Shown here piece after piece: positions 59,464 through 64,000 of a stretch of 64,000 nt of DNA; positions within the stretch are counted from its first letter, which is position 1, and the number at the start of each line of letters is the position of its first letter. Position numbers and translations under genes: made by a program. The DNA is from Olleya aquimaris (GTDB lineage Bacteria > Bacteroidota > Bacteroidia > Flavobacteriales > Flavobacteriaceae). The stretch is taken from NCBI RefSeq assembly GCF_003259525.1, contig NZ_QLLO01000007.1:1-64000 (forward strand), given 5' to 3'. The notes below the pieces were generated by a model. That model saw nothing but the letters and a program-made list of their open reading frames with translations, was not told the DNA's origin and searched no databases.

Positions 59464-60387
59464 TTAATTATTCTTTACCGTTTGAATAAAAATATCGCTA
59501 GCACTTGGGATGACTTCTACAAAATGAGAAATCTGACCTTGGCTTGATAAATAAGCTAATAAATCGTTTGCAGATTCTTGTTCTGATAATTTAATATTTA
59601 GCTTTAAATCGTTACCCAACGTTCTAAATTCTGCAGGAGTCACACTAAATTTATTGGTTATTTCTTGTTCTAAATTGCTGTTATTTGGTTTGATACCAAT
59701 TTCAAATGTGTTGCTTTTATATTGACGTTTTATATCCATTAAATTACCATCTAACACTTTGTTTGATTTGTGGATTAATGCAATATGATCGCACAATTCT
59801 TCAACAGATTCCATACGGTGTGTCGAGAAAATAACCGTTGCACCTTCATCGCGTAGTCTTAAAATTTCGTCTTTAATTAGATTAGCATTAATTGGGTCAA
59901 AACCAGAAAAAGGCTCGTCAAAAATTAATAGTTTGGGCTCGTGTAATACAGTAACTACAAATTGTATTTTTTGAGCCATTCCTTTAGAAAGCTCTTGTAT
60001 TTTTTTATTCCACCAATCGCCTATTTCTAAACGTTCAAACCACATTTTAAGTCGTTTTTTGGCTTCAGATTTTTGCATGCCCTTAAGTTGTGCTAGGTAT
60101 AAGGCTTGCTCGCCTACTTTCATGGATTTATATAACCCTCGTTCTTCTGGTAAATAACCTATATCTCTAATATGGTGATTCTTTAACGGTTCGCCATCTA
60201 GTAATACATGACCTTTATCTGGCATTGTAATTTGGTTAATAATCCTAATTAAGGTTGTTTTTCCTGCACCATTAGGTCCTAACAATCCAAATATACTTCC
60301 TTTTGGAACTGTAATAGATACATTATTTAAAGCAGTAAAGTTTCCGAAGTTTTTAGAGACACCATGCACTTCTAAAAGGTTACTCAT
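59464..60387 (-). CDS. ABC transporter ATP-binding protein (NatA-like)
   Basis: This 307-residue ATPase has Walker A G-P-N-G-A-G-K-T-T (about 37-45), signature L-S-K-G-M-A-Q-K near 138, Walker B L-L-I-F-D-E-P-F-S-G-F-D-P near 158-170 and H-loop S-T-H-R. The long C-terminal extension (220-307) is typical of NatA/YhaQ-type proteins. It is promoter-proximal to the permease gene 58142, forming an exporter operon. Confidence 0.92.
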   Translation of the reverse strand: MSNLLEVHGVSKNFGNFTALNNVSITVPKGSIFGLLGPNGAGKTTLIRIINQITMPDKGHVLLDGEPLKNHHIRDIGYLPEERGLYKSMKVGEQALYLAQLKGMQKSEAKKRLKMWFERLEIGDWWNKKIQELSKGMAQKIQFVVTVLHEPKLLIFDEPFSGFDPINANLIKDEILRLRDEGATVIFSTHRMESVEELCDHIALIHKSNKVLDGNLMDIKRQYKSNTFEIGIKPNNSNLEQEITNKFSVTPAEFRTLGNDLKLNIKLSEQESANDLLAYLSSQGQISHFVEVIPSASDIFIQTVKNN

Positions 60388-60778
60388 ATATTTTTATTAT
60401 TGGTTATAACGTTAATTTTAGCACGTTTTGTAAATATAGAAAATGTTGAATGAGAAACGTAACTGTTTTGGCTATTTTTAACGTATTTACAAAAGACAGA
60501 CTAGCCTAGCTAAATTAAACATCGCGAAGTGTATGTAGTTTATAAATTATTGAAAATAAACACAGAAAAGTCCTATAAAAAACAAAACCCACCCTCTAAA
60601 TAAATAAAGGATGGGAAAAAATTGCTATGAAAAAGAAAAATTATCACTAGACTAGCTAGCGATAAGTCAAATATAAGATTTTTTATTTAATAAGATGTAA
60701 AATGAATTAAATAGTTAAACAAAAAGCTAAAAAAGCCCGTTTAAAACGGGCTTTTCACTTTTTATTTTTAAGATTTAT
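60388..60778. other. Intergenic region with an imperfect hairpin
   Basis: This gap contains CCCACCCT (60588-60595) facing AGGATGGG (60608-60615), a one-mismatch hairpin with an A-run after it (a T-run on the minus strand), and the dnaJ terminator (60729-60755). No gene longer than a few codons is visible. Confidence 0.45.
60729..60755 (-). terminator. Intrinsic terminator of dnaJ
   Basis: GCCCGT (60735-60740)/ACGGGC (60746-60751) with a short AT loop, followed by a T-run on the minus strand, 24 bp past the dnaJ stop. Confidence 0.8.
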
Positions 60779-61891
60779 TTAAGAAAACATATCTTTTACT
60801 TTCTCGAAAAACGACTTGTCACTTCGCTCTGGCTTTGGAGTAAAGTGTTCATCTTCACGCATTTCTTCGAAAAAATCTTTCTGTTTTTTGTTTAACGTTT
60901 TTGGTGTCCAAACATTAACATGTACTAATAAATCTCCTTTACCGTACCCATTAATACTTGGTATTCCTTTTCCGCGTAAGCGTAATATTTTTCCGGATTG
61001 CATCCCAGCTTCAATTTTGATACGCACTTTTCCTGTTACTGTATCAATTTCTTTAGAAGTTCCTAAAATAGCATCTGGTAAACTTACGTATAAATCGTAG
61101 TGTAGATTATCGCCTTCACGTTGTAAGGTGTCGTGTGGTTGCTCTTCAATAGCGACTAATAAATCTCCCGAAATTCCATTTCCTGGTGCTTCGTTACCTT
61201 TACCAGACACTTTAAGTTGCATACCATCCACAACTCCTGCAGGAATGTTTACTGGAATGGTTTCTTCTTTTGCAACCATACCTTGCGCATCTGCATCACT
61301 AGGTTTTTTATCTATTATTTGTCCTGCTCCACCACAAGTGTTACATGGTGCAGAGGTCTGCATGCGTCCTAAAATAGTATTTGTAACTCTAGTAACTTGT
61401 CCAGAACCATTACAAGTACTACACGTTTTGTAGGTAGTACCAGGTGCTTGGACTTTACGTTTTACTTTAATTTTTTTCTCAACACCATTAGCAATTTCTT
61501 CTAAGGTAAGTTTTAAACGCACACGTAGGTTACTACCTTTTACACGACGTTGTCCGCCACCACCAAAGCCACCACCAAAACCAGAGAAGCCACCACCAAA
61601 GATGTCTCCAAACTGACTAAAGATGTCGTCCATATTCATTCCGCCTCCACCGAAGCCTCCACCACCTTCAAATGCTTGGTGTCCGAATTGGTCGTAACGT
61701 GCTTTTTTATTCTCGTCACTTAATACCTCATAAGCTTCTGCAGCTTCTTTAAATTTAGCTTCAGCATCTTTATCATCTGGATTTTTATCTGGATGAAATT
61801 GGATTGCTTTTTTACGGTATGCTTTTTTAATCTCAGCTTGTGACGCTGATTTATCGATACCTAATATGTCGTAAAAATCTTTTTTTGCCAT
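60779..61891 (-). CDS. dnaJ: Chaperone DnaJ with a half zinc finger
   Basis: This 370-residue Hsp40 co-chaperone has a J domain (HPD at 33-35), a Gly/Phe-rich region (70-115) and a cysteine-rich region with only two C-x-x-C-x-G-x-G motifs (158-165 and 184-191), where the usual DnaJ has four. C-terminal substrate-binding domains follow (about 205-345). It delivers substrates to DnaK and stimulates its ATPase. It is read with grpE on the minus strand (60 bp apart). Confidence 0.95.
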   Translation of the reverse strand: MAKKDFYDILGIDKSASQAEIKKAYRKKAIQFHPDKNPDDKDAEAKFKEAAEAYEVLSDENKKARYDQFGHQAFEGGGGFGGGGMNMDDIFSQFGDIFGGGFSGFGGGFGGGGQRRVKGSNLRVRLKLTLEEIANGVEKKIKVKRKVQAPGTTYKTCSTCNGSGQVTRVTNTILGRMQTSAPCNTCGGAGQIIDKKPSDADAQGMVAKEETIPVNIPAGVVDGMQLKVSGKGNEAPGNGISGDLLVAIEEQPHDTLQREGDNLHYDLYVSLPDAILGTSKEIDTVTGKVRIKIEAGMQSGKILRLRGKGIPSINGYGKGDLLVHVNVWTPKTLNKKQKDFFEEMREDEHFTPKPERSDKSFFEKVKDMFS

Positions 61892-61951
61892 GTTATTATA
61901 TTAGTTTTTAGCTACTTGTTGGTCACACTTAACTAAATAAACTGTATTTTT

Positions 61952-62509
61952 TTACTGTCCGATAATGACTTTTGGAAAACGTATAACGGTCTCGCCCAAT
62001 TTATAACCTTTTTCTATGACGTCTACTATTTTTCCTTTTAGGTCTTCTGAAGGTGCGGGGATTTGCGTTACTGCTTCATGATGATCGGCATCAAACACAT
62101 CGCCTTTATTAACTTCAATTTTTGCTAACCCTTTTTGTTGTAGCGTTTGCAATAGCTTGTTGTAAATTAACAACACGCCCTTACGTAGCTCTTCTGCTTC
62201 TTTGTCATCTTCTATATGTAATAAGGCACGCTCAAAATCGTCTAAAACAGGTAACATTGACACCATGACGTCTTTGTTTGCTGTTTGAAACAACTCGATA
62301 CGCTCTCTAGAGGTACGTTTTTTGTAATTTTCAAACTCGGCAAAAAGACGTAAAAACTTATCTTTTTCTTGTTGTAATTCGTTTTTTAATTGGTCTTCTA
62401 CAGACAGCTCTTCTTTAGTTTCCTCTTGTACTGTAGTTGTTTCCTCTTGTTTTGAAGCGGTTTTAACGTCCTCTTCTATAATTGTTTCTTTTTTATTTTT
62501 CTTGCTCAT
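61952..62509 (-). CDS. grpE: Nucleotide exchange factor GrpE
   Basis: This 185-residue exchange factor for DnaK has an acidic, low-complexity N terminus (E-E-T-K-E-E), a long coiled-coil helix (about 30-90 with F-L-R-L-F-A-E-F-E-N-Y-K-K-R-T), and the beta-wing domain with G-D-V-F-D-A-D-H-H-E-A-V near 140-150 and V-I-R-F-P-K-V near the end. All family landmarks are present. It precedes dnaJ in a stress operon; dnaK is elsewhere. Confidence 0.95.
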   Translation of the reverse strand: MSKKNKKETIIEEDVKTASKQEETTTVQEETKEELSVEDQLKNELQQEKDKFLRLFAEFENYKKRTSRERIELFQTANKDVMVSMLPVLDDFERALLHIEDDKEAEELRKGVLLIYNKLLQTLQQKGLAKIEVNKGDVFDADHHEAVTQIPAPSEDLKGKIVDVIEKGYKLGETVIRFPKVIIGQ

Positions 62510-62544
62510 TGATGTACTTAATTTAAAATACTGTAATAGGATGG

Positions 62545-62577
62545 CAAAAGTACTGCCATTACTATTAATAATGTCAA
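62545..62577 (-). promoter_or_regulatory. Putative promoter of grpE-dnaJ
   Basis: On the minus strand TTG (plus 62575-62577) and TACTTTTG (plus 62545-62552) are 22 bp apart, a good Bacteroidota housekeeping promoter. Confidence 0.6.
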
Positions 62578-62633
62578 AATGTCACACATTTTTTTTAACA
62601 AACTTTTAATTAGTTTCCATGGAAGATTATTTA

Positions 62634-62641
62634 TATATTTG
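62634..62641 (+). promoter_or_regulatory. Putative -7 box for the YceI gene
   Basis: TATATTTG lies 33 bp before the ATG at 62675 and inside the longer open frame from 62579, supporting the shorter start. No clear -33 TTG. Confidence 0.4.
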
Positions 62642-62674
62642 CATATCAAATCACTAAAATTAAAAACTTATAAC

Positions 62675-63325
62675 ATGAAAAAAATTGTATTAAATCTATT
62701 TACTGTAGCACTAATTGGATTAAGCGTTGTTGCTTGTAAAAGTGATGCTAAAGAGGCTAAAACTGGAGAAGCACAAGAAGTAGCAGAAAATAATGAGGCT
62801 GCTAAATATAAAGCAGATGCTGAAAACTCGATGATTATTTGGAAAGCTAATAAAGTTGTTGGTGGACACGAAGGAACCATACATGTCTCTAACGGTGTAG
62901 CACAATTACAAGGTGACCAATTAGTAGGAGGAAGTTTTATATTTGACTTAAACACTATTGCTTGTACAGACATTCCTGCAGAAGAAAAATCTAACGCAAA
63001 ATTAGTAGGACATTTAAAAAGCGACGACTTTTTTGATGTAGCCAATCACCCAACTGCAGCTTTTGAAATTACTAAAGTAGACGGTAACACAGTTAGCGGA
63101 AACTTGACTATTAAAGGAATTAAAAAGAACATTACCTTTCCTGCAAATGTGACTGTAACTGGTGATGAGATTGCTATAACTAGTGATACATTTACTATTG
63201 ACAGAACAGAATGGGATATTATGTATAATGCTGGTACCACACCAGATATAGCAGCATCTTTAGGTGACAAAATGATTAAAGACGATATTGAAATTAAAAT
63301 TATGGTTAAAGCGACTAAAGCGTAA
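62675..63325 (+). CDS. YceI-domain lipoprotein
   Basis: This 216-residue exported protein has a signal peptide with lipobox L-S-V-V-A-C (Cys18), a low-complexity Ala/Glu linker (20-45) and a YceI lipocalin-like domain. The domain shows S-M-I-I-W-K-A-N-K-V-V-G-G-H-E-G-T-I, L-K-S-D-D-F-F-D-V-A-N-H-P-T-A-A-F-E-I and I-D-R-T-E-W-D-I-M-Y. The family binds polyisoprenoid-type lipids. ATG 62675 is chosen because an earlier in-frame start would carry the promoter -7 box. A strong bidirectional terminator follows. Confidence 0.92.
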   Translation: MKKIVLNLFTVALIGLSVVACKSDAKEAKTGEAQEVAENNEAAKYKADAENSMIIWKANKVVGGHEGTIHVSNGVAQLQGDQLVGGSFIFDLNTIACTDIPAEEKSNAKLVGHLKSDDFFDVANHPTAAFEITKVDGNTVSGNLTIKGIKKNITFPANVTVTGDEIAITSDTFTIDRTEWDIMYNAGTTPDIAASLGDKMIKDDIEIKIMVKATKA

Positions 63326-63343
63326 TAACTTGTTTAAATATTA

Positions 63344-63375
63344 AAAAAAGCCACAACGTAAGTTGTGGCTTTTTT
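63344..63375. terminator. Bidirectional intrinsic terminator
   Basis: Stem GCCACAAC (63350-63357)/GTTGTGGC (63362-63369) with a GTAA loop, A-run before and T-run after. Confidence 0.88.
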
Positions 63376-63427
63376 GGTTTTTTCTACTTGACTTTGTCAT
63401 TTTTTTCGGCTAACTTCGTTTAACGAT

Positions 63428-63458
63428 TGATAAAAAATATTGAAACGATTTTTTATCA
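63428..63458. repeat. Inverted repeat upstream of the last gene
   Basis: Perfect 11-bp arms TGATAAAAAAT (63428-63438) and ATTTTTTATCA (63448-63458) with a 9-base loop, 46 bp before the ATG at 63504. An operator is possible, but I cannot tell. Confidence 0.45.
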
Positions 63459-63503
63459 GAGACATTGCCTTTAATGCAAAAAAACACCGATAAAGATTGA
63501 ACT

Positions 63504-64000
63504 ATGAATTTCGCAGAACACATTCAAGCAGGAAAAGAACTATTAGAAAAAAAAGACAAAACATCTCTACAAAGAGCATTATTTGAATTTATAAAAGCTG
63601 ATGAAATGGCTGATGAAATTGAAATGGCAAAACCACAAACACTATATTATTTAGCTTTAATTAATTATTGGATTGGAAATATAGTTTTGTCATATCAATT
63701 AGCAAAAAGAGCTGAAAAAAGTATTGATATTGCAATAGATAAAAGTTCAATTAATTTTAAGGATATGAGAACCAATTTAGGCGAAAACCAGATAATTGAT
63801 TTAATATCCAATATAAAACAACAATTTCCAACACTTATAAACTCAATTTCAATTGAAAATGTTGAATTTAATCCACACGAAATAGATTTCACTATGTTAG
63901 ACCAAATGAACAATTTTAATGACCAAAATGATTCAGAAGAATCATCTTCTCAAGATAAACTTTCAAACCAATTAGATAACGCTGAAAAACTTGATAGTTA
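63504..64000 (+). CDS. Partial gene of unknown function, truncated by the window edge
   Basis: An open frame from ATG 63504 runs without a stop to the end of the window (at least 165 codons). It begins M-N-F-A-E-H-I-Q-A-G-K-E-L-L-E-K-K-D-K-T-S and is helical and charged, with a pattern of alternating helices (F-E-F-I-K-A-D-E-M-A and L-A-L-I-N-Y-W-I-G) that recalls TPR-like repeats. A Ser/Asp/Gln-rich segment (N-D-Q-N-D-S-E-E-S-S-S) lies near 145-160. No signal peptide. No family recognised; the rest lies outside. Confidence 0.7.
   Translation, partial: MNFAEHIQAGKELLEKKDKTSLQRALFEFIKADEMADEIEMAKPQTLYYLALINYWIGNIVLSYQLAKRAEKSIDIAIDKSSINFKDMRTNLGENQIIDLISNIKQQFPTLINSISIENVEFNPHEIDFTMLDQMNNFNDQNDSEESSSQDKLSNQLDNAEKLDS

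Noticed and set aside
62579-62674. Upstream start of the YceI gene
   Set aside because: It would bury the TATATTTG box and precede a perfect lipoprotein signal peptide that starts at 62675.

Overview
The window is AT-rich chromosomal DNA of a marine-type flavobacterium (Bacteroidota, Flavobacteriaceae). The evidence is a run of proteins with type IX secretion (T9SS) type B C-terminal sorting domains, families largely confined to this group (DUF5606, DUF6090), -7 promoter boxes of the form TAnnTTTG with an upstream TTG, and the absence of clear Shine-Dalgarno sites. I cannot assign a genus. No rRNA, tRNA, CRISPR array, insertion sequence or integrase gene was recognised.

Layout. 1-838: one small lipoprotein gene bounded by attC-like palindromes. 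1093-6136: housekeeping genes (YetF-like DUF421, DUF2200, mazG, DUF5606, def, ruvX, dapD), with a tandem duplication of the mazG tail. 6245-16839: a cell-surface glycan cluster with a Kdo-kinase-like gene, a heptosyltransferase, four GT2 genes, one GT4 gene, a polysaccharide deacetylase, two methyltransferases and a tandem pair of unassigned paralogues. 16843-23788: tsaC, cca, an acetyltransferase, ctaA (heme A synthase), two conserved proteins and an ABC-2 transporter. 23868-36412: four consecutive giant secreted proteins with T9SS type B tails, two of them with choice-of-anchor L domains, containing roughly 1 to 11 copies of a Cys-Asp-rich module.

36501-41824 is the most unusual part. Seven short same-strand genes, mostly lipoproteins and membrane proteins, are separated by about 70-140 bp imperfect palindromes. 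In every unit the bases just after the upstream ACGTT core are the reverse complement of the bases just before the AACG core at the downstream end of the same gene. These gene-specific termini differ from unit to unit. This is the hallmark of integron gene cassettes with attC sites, but the cores depart from the classical GTTRRRY and no integrase is in view. The same structure occurs at 1-838. I read this as an integrase-less cassette array (CALIN-like), possibly of a lineage-specific type.

42216-64000 returns to core genes: uvrB, a TerB-like protein, DUF1456, sucC, lysA, a PAS histidine kinase with response regulator, a VOC protein, a DinB-like protein and M28 peptidase pair, ppk2, an outer-membrane protein, a sigma-54-type regulator without its DNA-binding domain, a DUF6268-like protein, an MscS channel, a NatAB-like ABC pair, dnaJ with grpE, a YceI lipoprotein, and a gene that runs off the right edge.

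Other signals are a 10-mer (CGCGAAAGCG) present four times exactly, an 11-unit heptamer array, dispersed palindromic repeats, and nested palindromes upstream of the largest surface protein.
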